Below, piece after piece: positions 1-10,762 of a DNA stretch of 64,000 nt (positions are counted from its first letter, which is position 1; each line of letters starts with the position of its first letter). Source of the stretch: Rhododendron vialii (taxonomy: Eukaryota; Streptophyta; Magnoliopsida; Ericales; Ericaceae); the NCBI RefSeq assembly GCF_030253575.1, contig NC_080568.1, positions 26,675,001 to 26,739,000 of the forward strand. Direction: 5' to 3'. Under the pieces are notes generated by a model. The model searched no databases. It saw nothing but the letters and a program-made list of their open reading frames with translations, and was not told where the DNA came from. Both the position numbers and the translations under genes were made by a program.

Positions 1-441
1 GAATGAGTGCTCTAAAACCCACTTTTTCCACGCATGATATTCCCGACGAAGCGAATCCTCAGGAGGTGCGTAAGAATTAAAATACCTGTCCCCTCTTCAC
101 GATTCTGTTCATTTTATTTTTTTCGTTTTTAGTAATACAGGGTGTCTCGAACCAACTTGTGCGCACGTCAGACCAAGCGAATCCTCAGAAGGTGCGTAAG
201 AAAGCTTGTGCGCACGGCATACTACTTTCTACATCCCCTTCTATAGCCGTTTCACACGCTTACGCAATTCTATTTGTTTTGTTCATAGCTTTTGTTTTTG
301 TTCTTGATCGTCAAGACAAATCATTAGTCTTCAAAATTATTTGACACGATTTTAATCAAAGTTTGAAAAAAAAAGAATAATCGCTATGTTCATTTAAATA
401 ACTTCTCCTGAAATTTTTTTTTCTCGTAAGAATAAAAATAC
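1..441. other. Tetraspanin intron or 3' flank with small duplicated motifs
   Basis: Beyond the tetraspanin exon the minus strand runs into sequence with no recognisable second exon, so the intron continues past the left edge. A short motif beginning GCGAATCCTCAG and ending GTGCGTAAGAA occurs twice, near 52 and 177. A related piece with AAAATACCTGT occurs near 72 and again at the exon boundary near 435. No gene is seen. Confidence 0.5.
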
Positions 442-957
442 CTGTGTAGGAGACAAACTTCTCTTGTAAAAATCCGCCGCGGCCTCCTGAGAATTCGTCA
501 CGCCGAGGCTCTCACTCGAGCACATCTTCGTCTCAACCAGACAGCTCTTGATGCTCGGCCAATTCTGGTCGTTCACGGCGTAGGTCTGCAGCCAATTCGA
601 GTAGTCCCCGAGGCGGTACTCCTTGAACCCCCGGCCGGAGACCGCATTCCCCACGCCCTTGTTGGTCACGAGGATGGTGAACACGGTGGAGCATATCAGG
701 CCGAGGATGAGGAGGAACATGAAGAAGAGGTAGACGTAGAGGAGGGAAGTCACGCGGCAGCACGAGCCGAAGAGCCCCAGCAGGGAGACGACGAAGAGGG
801 CCGCGCCGACGATGAGGAGGGGCTCCTGGAGGGTCTTCTGGCAGGCGGTGGAGGCATGATTGAGGTAGAGGAAGAAGGCGCCGCCGAGGGCCGCGAGGGA
901 GAGGAGGAGGGTCAGGATGTTTATGAAGCCGACGAAGCCGTTGCTCACGCGAGCCAT
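442..957 (-). CDS. Tetraspanin, first exon only (partial gene)
   Basis: The minus-strand ORF starts MARVSNGFVG and gives 172 codons before a donor: CAG then GTATTT at 442/441. Three hydrophobic segments are visible (about residues 8-30, 45-65 and 70-95). SCCRVT follows TM2 and VTNKGVG follows TM3, as in Arabidopsis TET8/TET9. The large extracellular loop then begins and includes KEYRLGDYSNWLQ and SCLVETKMC. In this family the GCCKP motif and the fourth TM lie in the second exon, and the intron here falls just before that point. Tetraspanins are four-pass plasma-membrane proteins that organise membrane microdomains and exosomes. The rest of the gene is outside the window. Reading past the donor adds a short non-family tail, which supports the splice. 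Family is certain; the exact paralogue is not. Confidence 0.92.
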
Positions 958-2332
958 GGTTGAACGACGATCGTCTCTCCGGTCTCTAGAGGGGGGAGGA
1001 AAACCCTAGGGACCTGATCGGAGAAAAAAATTTGGATACAACGGTTATTCGTGGGGTAAGGAGGGATGGAGGGGGTGCTTCTTGTTTCTTGTGGAGAGAT
1101 AGAAACGGTGGAGAGAGAAATGAGGAGACTCGTGTGTGTTATGTTGTGAGGATTGTCGTAACTGCTCTTTTTGTATTTCAATTGGAAACAAACTACTACT
1201 GCAATAACAGCGTGACAAGGGGTTGTCCAAGTTGGACGTGGATTTGACGTCTGGCGGATGACGGATCCGAGGATGCTGTCAAACGGGTGTCGAGCGGCCG
1301 ATTTGACCGTTCATCTCGACAATTGACGATTCAGATCGTGATCGAGCAATGACTGCCCCTCATGATGTGTTGATTCAAGGAAGGTCTTGTCCAATTTGGA
1401 TAAGAGTTCCGTAGTCCGCTAATGTGTTACGGATGCAATGCATCTTTGGTGGATTCCATCAAAACTTTATCGCCGTGGTGTGAGTCGTTTAGTTTGTCGT
1501 ATTTGTTGAGTTGATTATTTCAGGGGGGAAAAAATTAAATTGATCGAGTATCATTAGTCTCATAATCAGAATAAGACATTTTTAAAAATGACCCATTGGA
1601 AAATTTTATCGTGATCGTGTCCCTATGATTGTCCTGATATTTATAAAAATTTCTCTCTCGACAGCATCAATTTTACAGTGTAAACAACCGATTAGGTTGA
1701 GTTTTGGTACAAATATAAAGTTCAGAGAATTGCACATTACGAACGCGTCAAGTCTCGACGAAGAAAGAATCGAAGAAAGAAAAAACTGAGAGAAGTAAAA
1801 AGGAGAAAGGAAAGGAGGAGGGGTAAACCGAATTGGGGGATGATACTATACAGTGATGGGAGCAGCACAGTGCTGCATACCTTCGAACTGTCAAATCGTG
1901 CATTCGATAGTTCGGATCTCATCTCAGTAATGAAATTCTAGCACAGTGCATTCGTCCTCAAAACTTGTCGTTCACTTACCTCAAAAAGCTAGGTGTCCTA
2001 ATAAGTAATAACCTCAGGAATTCCAACTACGCTTTCGCTTTGAACTTTGATGGGTTCAATTGTTTTCCACAACCTCAAAACTTGGAGGCCTAAAACGAAT
2101 TCTAAAATGAGCCCTATATTTTTAACAAAAAAATTCAATGTGTGTCTAATATAAGGTTAAGAGATTAAACTTTTAGCTTCGTAATTTAACTAAAATGAAA
2201 TTTTAAAACAATTTATACCATTAGAAAAAAATGAATCAAACGAATCGCTGTTTTTTTTTTTCCGTGAAATAGATATTAAAAGTAAAAAATTGAATTAAAA
2301 AGAAAACTTATGCAAACATTTATAGTAGTGTG
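958..2332. other. 5' flank of the tetraspanin gene, no gene
   Basis: The first ~200 bases would be the tetraspanin 5' UTR and promoter (AAAACCCTAGGGA near 1000 on the plus strand). Short ORFs here are unsupported. The remainder is AT-rich spacer with nothing recognisable. Confidence 0.5.
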
Positions 2333-2436
2333 TAGGGGTGGGGACGGGTCGGGTTCGGCCCCGAAACCGACCCGACCCGACCAGTCGGTTATCACTTTTT
2401 TGGGACCCGAACTCAAACCGAAGGAGGGGGGATACT

Positions 2437-4001
2437 TGATGAGCACCCAATTTTGTAGATATTTGGTTCGTCTAGTCTCGTATTATGTTGGTTTAACTTG
2501 CGTTTATTTAGCTTTTATAGTGATATTGCACGTAAGGTGTGTTTTTGTGTATTTCAGGCAATTTGTATAAATAAGGTGCGTTTGAACGCCAAGGAAAGTT
2601 TCGGATGCAACCAAGTACTCAAGGCCAAGTGTCACCCCGTTGTGGTGCTCAAGAGATGGTTTGGAGGTTGCTCGGGTCGCCCAAGAGTCAAGGGAATTGA
2701 AGAAGAAGTGAGGATTTTACTAAAGCTACTCATCTTTCGATGTGCTGAGGGTAGAATTGTCATAACTTTTGATGTACAAATTACTTTTGATCCAAACCAC
2801 TTGGGTTAGAAAGTAGGCTCGACGAGCTTTCCAACAGTTCAAAGAACGCCTAAATCCGAGTTCGGGAGTGTCCGGAGTGAGCCTGCGAAGTTGTCCAAAA
2901 AAATTTGTCAATCTTGTACCGGTACTGGGGATTGCCCAGTACCGGTTCATAGAGTCCAGAGTTCAATTTTTCCAGCCCGTTTGAAGGCCTTGTACCGGTA
3001 CTGGGGGTTGCCCAATACCGGTTCATACTGGAGAAATATCCACGTTTTTGCTGCTTTTTCTACTTTCTACTTTTGGGTTATTTTCCACTTTTGGCTACTT
3101 TTAGGATATTTTTTGGGATATTTTGTGAGAGAGTATGGCCACCTTGTATAAATAGGGTCTCCCTCTCTCATCTTTATCTAGCTAGTCATTTTTCACTTTA
3201 AGTCATTTTTATTTTCTAGGACTCCATTAATGTTCTTCAAGCTTTTCTAGTAATTTCTTTCAAGAACTCAAGTAAGTAAATGTCATATGTTATTTTCTCG
3301 CTTGTTAATGTTGTAGCTACTTGTTAGATCTTTACTAATATCAAGTTTATTTTCGTTTTTATCGGTTAATCATGTTTCCTTTCCTAAGCATGTTTTCTAG
3401 TCTTTTCAATATGTTTGAGTAGTCTTTTGGCTAAGTCTTGGGCTAATCTTTCCCAATGATTTAGGTTGTTATTTGGTTCTCGAAACTTCGGGCTTAAAAT
3501 CATGATTTTCGAAATTGGATTAACCTAGCCATTTTGGTCTAAGCGGTCTTGGCAAGCGACGTACCGAGGGCTCGTGGCCTCTTACGTGTTAGATACATTA
3601 GCAAAAATAGGTTTGTTTAGTTCCGTTTAATCACATCTTTTGATAAACGTAGTCATTAAAGTTAAATCTTCCGGGCATGAGCACGTGGTCGTGACTCTCG
3701 CTTAAGTTATAATCGAGAACCGGTAGCGGCCTTTGTTAAGGGATGGACGATACCTAGACTTGCCTCTTTTAAGTTAATTAAGCTCATTTATAGTCTTTTC
3801 CTTAGTTTTCGCTTTTAAAGCAAAATCAAGTTGGCTGTCTTGAACGTCGCACTCTACCTTATAAACCTACAATTCAAACTAGCTATATTTCGATTCTCTG
3901 TGGGCACGATCCCGGACTTCCGGATATTATGCTATCGACGACCTAGCCCTACGCTTGGGGTGTTTCAACCTTATTGGAAGGCGAAGTTCGGAGGCTAAGC
4001 A
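2437..4001 (+). mobile_element. Probable solo LTR nested in the hAT element
   Basis: The segment runs from TGATGAGCACCC to GGCTAAGCA, giving TG...CA termini. It is flanked by ATACT (2432-2436) and ATACC (4002-4006), a 5-bp target duplication with one mismatch. It interrupts the GGGTCGGGT-rich hAT sequence cleanly. A promoter-like TATAAATAGG at 3147 is followed by a CT-rich start region, as expected for an LTR. There is no internal retrotransposon domain, so it is read as a solo LTR. Superfamily is not determined. Confidence 0.65.
2918..3022. repeat. Duplicated 12-bp-stem hairpin inside the solo LTR
   Basis: ACCGGTACTGGG pairs with CCCAGTACCGGT across a 5-nt loop (2918-2946). The unit recurs 76 bp downstream (2994-3022) with one stem mismatch. 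Both copies sit upstream of the LTR TATA box. Confidence 0.8.
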
Positions 4002-4273
4002 ATACCCGCCCGTGTAACCGATTTTTTTGGTCGGGTCGGGTCGGGTCGGGTCCGACCAAAACCGAAGTAAACTATATGAATTCATTGCCTTTTGGTCGAG
4101 TCGGGTCGGGTTTGGTCGGGTAAGAAAAAACAGCACCCCGAGCCCCGAACCGAAAACTGATTTTTTTGGAAAATTGTACCCATACCCGACCGAACCACAT
4201 GTTCGGACCCGCCCGGAACCCTTCGGATCGGGTTCGTCGGGTCTCGGTTTTTTTGCACACCCCTAGTAGTGTG

Positions 4274-6743
4274 CATAAGATTTGAACCCTTAATGTGAGT
4301 AACATTTAAAACAACTGAAGTACAACTAATACAAGAGATGCGGGAGTTGTAGTCTTACCTAGATCCAACAAAAATATATAGAATTTTTTTTTTGCCAAAT
4401 GGGCCTCGTGGGACTCGAAACAGGGACCTCTCAGTTTAAGCATTAAGCACAAACCACATTAACTTGTATATAATATATTTCCGCCTTATGAAAAATGAGG
4501 CTTAGTTTTCGTCCGAATTTTGGAGGCCTAAAGCCGTTGCATCTCGGGTTTCACCTCAGAGCCGGCCCTGCCACCAAGTCCCATGTGAGACCTATTCCTT
4601 AAGCTCGAATAAAATACTTTTTTTCCTATGACCTCAAATAATCTCACGAGCGATATGGACTACCACACTTCCGGTCGGGAATGGCAGCAATACCAACTAT
4701 AATGAATTACGGCAGCTAACCTGCTAACCTTAATTAGCCTAATAACGTGGCTCAAAAAGTTAATATCAAGTTATACAATAACTCAACGTGGTTCTTTATA
4801 TATTACACTACTTTCTCATTTCCCATCGATTTGAAGTTGTCACGCCAAGCTTCAAACTTAACTCAAGGGATTTGATTAAGTGGATATAAAAAAGCAATAA
4901 ATGATAATTGTTTTGTACTATGAAGTTGCATATTTGAATTGCTCAAAAGCCAAACATGTCGAACGCTAGAGCCATTGGAGACGGTGCCCGATCGCCAATT
5001 TCAGGCCCTATAATTAGACAACATTGGCACAAGCTATTTCTGACATTCGGTCATTAAAAAATAATAATAACAATCTACTTACAATTTTTGAGGTTCTATG
5101 CTCCCTCTGCTATTGTTGACAACCGCTTAACTTACTCCATTCTTACAATTTGGGGGTGATTGCATGTGTTTGAAATTTACGTTGCATCAAAATTGCATCT
5201 TTCAACCAAAAAAAAATTTACGTTGCATGAGTAGTTCAAAGTGTCTCTATCCTACACACACAACCAATTTCTAGCCGTTCATTGTTGTAGTTAATAAATG
5301 GTCAGGATTCGCTCAAAATTCTTTCCTGAAAAAGTTAAACTTTTCTCTAGAAGAGTTTTTTTAAAATCTAGACCGTCCAAATACATTTGGACGGTCAGAA
5401 TTACGCGCACAACCAACACAATGGTTGTGCGCGTAGCATTTTTTTGCAAAGACCAGTAAGAGGATTCACACCCAATATTGTCCATTCTACTTTTAATTTG
5501 GACAATGAATATATAGCTCTCTCTCTTTTTTTCCCAAAAAGTGGCAGGGTGTTACACCCATGTATAACGACACTTTGTTACTGTCATTCTCATCTCTCTC
5601 CTCTCAATCTTAAATGGCCGATTTGCCATAAATTTTGCTAGATATGACAAAGGAATTAGCATTTGCCAATTAAAATGGAGAGAATTTTAACATTGTGGTA
5701 TGTCACCCAATATTTTGCTATTTCTTTTAAGTATATTTTTGAGAAATGCCAACATTGGCAAGGGATTGTTTCAAAAATAGAACCTGCAGTACTGTGGATG
5801 CTGAAAAATATATGACCCGGTTTTATTACGCTCTAGTCTCAACCTTATTCCTTGATTAGACATGTGGCACACTTTTTTTATTGGTAAAATTCGATGCATT
5901 AAACATAATATACGTCGAGAGATATAAACCGTTAAAAATGCACGCGCGCAAAACAGTAGTAAACAATTAAATAGGGAGGGGGGGAGGGAGGGAGGGAGTA
6001 GTATGTTATTGACACAGTAGTATTATATTTTGGGCATCATACATCATCACACGTTTTTAAATACTTGAAAAATGTTCTCATTACCGGGCAAAACTTGATA
6101 CATTCAACTGAAAATTACAGCAAAAATTAAGTATATTCTCCAGGTCCCAAATTGTCGGTTCTACATTTGTTTTGGAATGTCCCAAAAATATGTCCACCTT
6201 TGAAAAGTCAACAAGTATGAAAAAGTTGTAAAACATTGGTCCTAATAATTTGCAAAAAACTGAAATCAAAGCTCCTTCTATTCCCATCGGATTCTAGTAA
6301 AGAGATGGGCCTTCTCGTCTGATCTCTGCATCATTAACAGGAATGCGGGAAAAGCTTCTTCTTCTAGCCCCAGAGTCCCTAGCTGCCTTAAGCCCGTAAG
6401 TGACTTCCTTAGTTGAATTAGACAACGAACAGGAGTTTTTCCATTGTAAATTCGTACGGAGCAATCAGCGAATTCAGACGAAATACAAGATTCGCGTGAC
6501 CAAATTTTCGTGTTCAAAAGATCTCTCTTCTTGTTTTAAAGAGCGCGCGGAGAATCTAGAGAGATGCTAGCATGTAGCACCGTTGAAGAATTTTAAATTT
6601 GGTTGACCAAATGGACGATGTTAGAAAGGTGATTCGTTGGTAAACAAAAAAAAATTGAGGTCCTCGTAATCAGCAGTCACGTGGAATGCACTCGAGTGTA
6701 TATGCTAAAAGACCCATCAAGTGGTTTCTGAGATCAATGGTGC
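4274..6743. other. Intergenic spacer with hairpins and a G-rich tract
   Basis: No coding region is supported. The stretch holds a pair of perfect hairpins (5371-5435) and a G-rich tract of five G3+ runs (5973-5998) that could fold as a G-quadruplex. The rest is AT-rich. Confidence 0.5.
5371..5435. repeat. Two adjacent perfect inverted repeats
   Basis: GACCGTCCAAAT pairs with ATTTGGACGGTC across 2 nt (5371-5396). TACGCGCACAACCA pairs with TGGTTGTGCGCGTA across 6 nt (5402-5435). The two sit five bases apart and may be the core of a fold-back MITE, but I could not define outer ends. Confidence 0.75.
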
Positions 6744-6965
6744 TAGTGACACACTTAAATTCACACCCAAATACACACCCATCACTCATGTGTGGTGGGT
6801 GTGTATTTGGGTGTGAATTTAGGTGTGTCACTAGAATAATTGTTCTAAGATACCATCGCCCGCTTGACAGGAGCAAGACCACACATGAGTAGTGAGTGTG
6901 TATTTAGGTATGAATTTAAGTGTGTCACTAGAATAATTGTTCTGAGATACCATCGCCTGCTTGAA
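6744..6965. repeat. Fold-back repeat with a second partial copy of one arm
   Basis: The arms 6744-6781 and 6796-6833 are reverse complements over 38 bp with one mismatch (TAGTGACACAC at the outer end, TGTGTATTTGGG inside). The right arm and its flank, including AATAATTGTTCT and GATACCATCGCC, recur in tandem at about 6885-6965. This is consistent with a MITE or hairpin element with a tandem arm duplication. Confidence 0.7.
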
Positions 6966-7171
6966 CGGAAGCAAATTTGAGTACTATTCCTTTTGTCTTA
7001 TTTACAGTTAATGCTTTAATGGCAAATGCTAGCTAGTAAGAGGCGCGTGAAGGCAGACCTGGCCTTGCTTGCTGGAACATTCCTTCTTTGTGTGTACCAA
7101 TGCAATGTCTGTCCTCCTCCTTATATAGCAAAAGCATTCAAAAAGACACTATTGCCCCTGGATTCTTTTTT

Positions 7172-8110
7172 TTTGGTAAAAGACGATTCATTAAAACAAA
7201 TTAAGCGTTTACAAGTCTAGGGTATGCAACCCCGCTCAAATCCGTATACAATAATATAGCAATACAACTTGGAATAAAAGGGTAGACATGAAAATCTCCC
7301 ACAGACATCGGAACGTCATTTGCCAACGCATCTGCACAGCGATTTGCTTCCTGGTAGACATGGTTGATGGCGACCACATTAAGCTCCAGCATCAGAGACT
7401 TGCAATCAAGCAATATGTTACGAAGCGGATGATTCACAGCATTAGCATCATTGAGCAGTACTTGAATGACACCCCTAGCGTCCACTTCCACTTCCAGATT
7501 ATGTAAATTGCTTTCTTTAGCTAAAGTTAATCCATCCCTTAAAGCCCAGATTTCGGCCATAAGGCTGGAGCTGACATACATGTTTATGTGAAACCCACCA
7601 ACCCATTGGCCATGGTGATCCCGAATAATCCCACCCGTGGAGGCAGCCCCTGAAGTTGAGTTAAGAGCTCCATCCGTATTAAGTTTATAGCGGTTAGAAC
7701 ATGGTGGAACCCAACCAACAAAGATGTCTTTTTTCGGAGGCGAATTTTTGTGGTGAACCATAAAAAAACCACTCCAAGGACTTACTCAAGATAGTCTTAG
7801 TCAATAGAGTGAGGTCCGTAGCATTCAAGTTGGAATTGTGATCGAACAAGCAGCGGTTGCGGTCCGTTCAGATGTGCCAGATGGCAAAGAGGAACACAAT
7901 ATTATAAGGGACACCCGAATGGTGATTGCCCCTAACTTTCGAATTAGCCAAAATCCAAGTATATGGGTCATCAGAATGGTTGCACAGAGGTATTTGGAGA
8001 CTAGCCCAAACATCAGAGGCACGAGTACAATCACGTAAAACATGGCAATTCTTTTTGAACTACTGACAGATTTTGCTCGCGCGCCAAGTAAACTGTAAGC
8101 ATTACCTACT
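7172..8110 (-). mobile_element. LINE 3' end with RNase H domain (degenerate)
   Basis: A minus-strand ORF (7761-7201) ends at a natural stop. It contains an RNase H fold typical of plant L1-type LINE ORF2 C-termini: KLNTDGALN, GGIIRDHHGQWVGGF, EIWALRDGL, and a terminal block NRCADALAND. Upstream sequence (8043-7825) resembles the preceding zinc-finger-like region but is frame-broken. A T-run near 7170 on the plus strand is the poly(A) tail of the minus-strand element. It is 5' truncated, and no target duplication was identified. Confidence 0.8.
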
Positions 8111-8708
8111 TTCCAGTATTTCCTTTTCTTTTTTTTGCTAGAAAAATATATTTGTGATTAAAAAAGGGTTAAAAGTTAAGATAAAAATTAAGTTTGCTCA
8201 AAATAAAAGGAATTTTACCCCACAATAGCTCTATAGACCAGCATTTGTCTATTTTAGAAACTGGCCAGGTGGGAAATTGGGAATATCATTTCCTACATGC
8301 CCGGTGTCTAGATTAATTTTAAAAAATAGTTTGGCTATGTTTTTCATCTTATCAAAAATTATTTAAAAGGTACAATTTTTTTTTATTTTTTTTATAATCG
8401 GATGTCCAGATAACATTGATGCACCTCGACTATTTTTGGAGCCCTAAACAACCGGGCATAACCAACCAATGGCCTCCACAAGATTCAAACATGCAACTTC
8501 ATAATCAAGCATTTGTTATTTTCTCATGCCCTCTTTGCCAACCCATAGGGATTTAAAAACTACAATTCGGTGATCAAAATATAAGAAAACACCAAAACAG
8601 TTATATCGCAACAAATACTCCTATTTTTGTTTTTATTCACTTTTGATATCAAGAACACGATTATCCATTTACCCGATATTACTTGGGGGTCGCTCTTCAG
8701 GGGAGGCC
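8111..8708. other. AT-rich spacer, nothing recognised
   Basis: No ORF, repeat structure or RNA gene is recognisable between the LINE and the next MITE. Confidence 0.5.
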
Positions 8709-9107
8709 AATGGTATTGAACCAGTCTACTGGCACAGCAAATATGTGCATAGATTGTTCACAGATTTTTATGTGAGGTCCACTACGGGTCCCACACAAGT
8801 AATTCGAGCCGTTCATTATGTTTAAAACATTTTTTCAAGGGCCTCCACCAAAAATTAGTTCAATCCGATACCTATAAGTGCTTGATTTAATCATCTAACC
8901 TTTCATTCAAGTTTTTAGAGAATGAAAAGTTAGACGATTAGATCAAGTACTTATAGGTATCAGATTGAGCTTATTTTTCCCGGGGCCCTTAAAAAAATAT
9001 TTTAAACATAATGAACGGTTTGGATCATTTGTATGAGACCCTTAGTGGGCCCCACATAAAAATTTGTGCACAAATTTGCTGTGCCATTAGACTTTCTGAA
9101 TGGCATT
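8709..9107. repeat. Long fold-back MITE (~400 bp)
   Basis: Both ends read inward as a variant of AATGG..., then GGCACAGCAAAT. The arms then run as near-perfect reverse complements almost to the centre (for example GTTCATTATGTTTAAAA on the left and TTTTAAACATAATGAAC on the right; CAATCCGATACCTATAAG versus CTTATAGGTATCAGATTG). The central turn is near 8918. No coding capacity. A diverged piece with the same inner motifs lies at about 35470-35600. Confidence 0.8.
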
Positions 9108-9340
9108 CTTGTTAATTAGGCCGTAAACATAGTGGGATTCTGGCCTGTGGGAAAATTGCCCCTCCCCACCGTACAAGTGAAAAAAAGTGAACAAAAGGAG
9201 AAAGGACTTGTAGTCTCACAGTCTAGTCTCAGGTGATACTGTCGTGTTCTTGTGAACCCTTTTTCCCCACCCTCCTCCTCCTCCTCCTCCTTTCTTCTTC
9301 TTGATGTCTATTCTCTCTCTCTCTCTCTCTAGCGCTATCT

Positions 9341-9616
9341 CAGACGCACACACATCCCGACATGTCTGCACAGCAGGTGACTATCAAGTATCAGCGCTTT
9401 CTCTTTCTCTATCTCTCTCTCGCTCGCTCTCATTTCTATCTCTTTGATGAACTTCTTTTGCAGATTGCAACGCCAGGTGTACATGATAAGCTCGTTCGAT
9501 CTATTTGCTCTCATTTCTAGTCTAGGGTTTTTCTGTTAGTGTTAGATTTGGGGTTCTTGGGGTTGTGGTGGTGGGGCTGTGGTGGACCGTTTGGTCGGAG
9601 CTAGGTGAATTGAAAG

Positions 9617-9659
<43 letters not shown>

Positions 9660-9660
9660 T
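9341..9660 (+). repeat. Segment duplicated at 24.7 kb
   Basis: The motifs ATGTCTGCACA, TCTCATTTCTATCTCT, GCAACGCCAGGTGTA and GGTTGTGGTGGTGGGGCTG occur here in the same order as at 24674-24950, inside a RID2 intron. The two copies have diverged by substitutions and indels. Confidence 0.75.
9619..9655. repeat. (GA)n microsatellite
   Basis: An uninterrupted GA dinucleotide run of about 18 units lies within the putative first intron of the preceding fragment. Confidence 0.95.
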
Positions 9661-10060
9661 TGGATTTGATTCGGTATCTTTGCCTAGAAATTTTATTAGA
9701 CGAGGCTATACACCCAATCTTAGTTACTTCAGCTATGCAAGGGAGAAAAACTTGTACAGCAGAATCTCACCTCTGCAATCACGCTTTGAACACAACCAGT
9801 TGATGGGGAAGGACCATTGGTTGACCACGAAGGAGAGGAACATGTCCTTGTTGTAGACGGGCGGCGGACGAGGGGCTTGGTGAGGCCGATGAGGTCGAGG
9901 ACGGCGCCGATGAGGAGCTCAGCGAGGAGGGAGGTGGCGGAGAGGGGGGGAGATCGAGGAGGAGGGAGATGGAGATTCTAGGGTTCTAGGGTTTTGAGGA
10001 GAGCGGGGGAGGAAGGCCGGTTGGCCGGCCGTGTTGATGTCGAGGCCGGGAGTGACTTTT

Positions 10061-10255
10061 CAGTGCCGAGCGAGTATATCATACGAGATACTCGCTTGGC
10101 GCATCCAAGCTGTCTAATACACTTTTGGACAACTCAGATTGAAACTCTCTCTCCTCTCACCCCAACATTTTCTCTCTCTAAATTTGAGTCGTTCAAACAT
10201 GCAATGAATGGCTTTGATATGCGAGCGGACACCACGTGATACTCGTTCGGCACTG
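10061..10255. repeat. MITE of a family also present at 47.4 kb
   Basis: The ends read CAGTGCCGAGCGAGTAT and, inward from the right, CAGTGCCGAACGAGTATCAC, giving imperfect terminal inverted repeats. The internal GCATCCAAGCTGTC and the CTCTCACCCCAACATTTTCTC region match the related element near 47410-47675. No coding capacity. Confidence 0.7.
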
Positions 10256-10762
10256 AAATTTTTTTCCGAAATGAACAGCAGTGGAGTGGAGTACTTTATT
10301 CTTATTTAATGGGAATAGAGAAAATAGCAGAGAGGCCAGTGTAGTATGAGAGATAAATATGGGTAGATAAAGTAGAAAATGTATACATGCTCTCAGAGTC
10401 TGTTTTTTTCTTTTTTAATGCTTTTCTCGAGATTTTGTAGCTTTTGTCCTCTTCTTTGGTATAATAAGTACATGCATGAGTAAATTTGATGGGGAAATTA
10501 GTGGGAGGTTTTTATCATAGTACTTTTTTTGTTTGTCGATACCTTTCTCGAGATTTTGTAACTTTTGTTCTTTTTAATTACTACTATATGTTGATAAATA
10601 ATCCAACTACTCGATCAACATTCTTTTTTTTTTTTTTTTTTGGATAAGGTACTCAACATTTTTTGTTGTGCAGGAATCTCATCCTCAGTTCAGCTCGTTC
10701 TATGTGATCAACCACTTCAGAATTCGACCGTGTATCATCGAACGCATGTTCGAGTGGTGAAG

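Larger units (their letters stand above)
2333..4265. mobile_element. Non-autonomous hAT-type element with 8-bp target duplication
   Basis: The element starts TAGGGGTGGGGACGGG and its other end, read inward, starts TAGGGGTGTGCAAA. It is bounded by a perfect 8-bp direct repeat GTAGTGTG (2325-2332 and 4266-4273), the target-site length of hAT transposons. Both flanks are rich in GGGTCGGGT / CCCGACC runs, typical of hAT MITEs. No transposase is encoded. Most of its length is a later insertion (2437-4001). Confidence 0.85.
9362..10762 (+). pseudogene. Possible 5' gene fragment with three small exons
   Basis: A CT-rich leader precedes ATGTCTGCACAGCAG (9362-9376), which is followed by GT. A 13-nt exon-like piece (9464-9476) lies between TTTTGCAG and GTGT. 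An 89-nt piece (10674-10762) lies between TTGTGCAG and GTAAAA. Joined, these give 117 nt and 39 open codons starting MSAQQIATPG. I do not recognise the protein and find no further exons. The first exon is also duplicated at 24692. It may be the truncated head of a gene or chance open sequence. Confidence 0.3.

Noticed and set aside
9790..10010. GC-rich minus-strand stretch reading LLIGAVLDLIGLTKPLV... and FVVNQWSFPINW
   Set aside because: It looks coding in composition, but the two readable parts are in different frames and no family was recognised. Too weak to call a gene.
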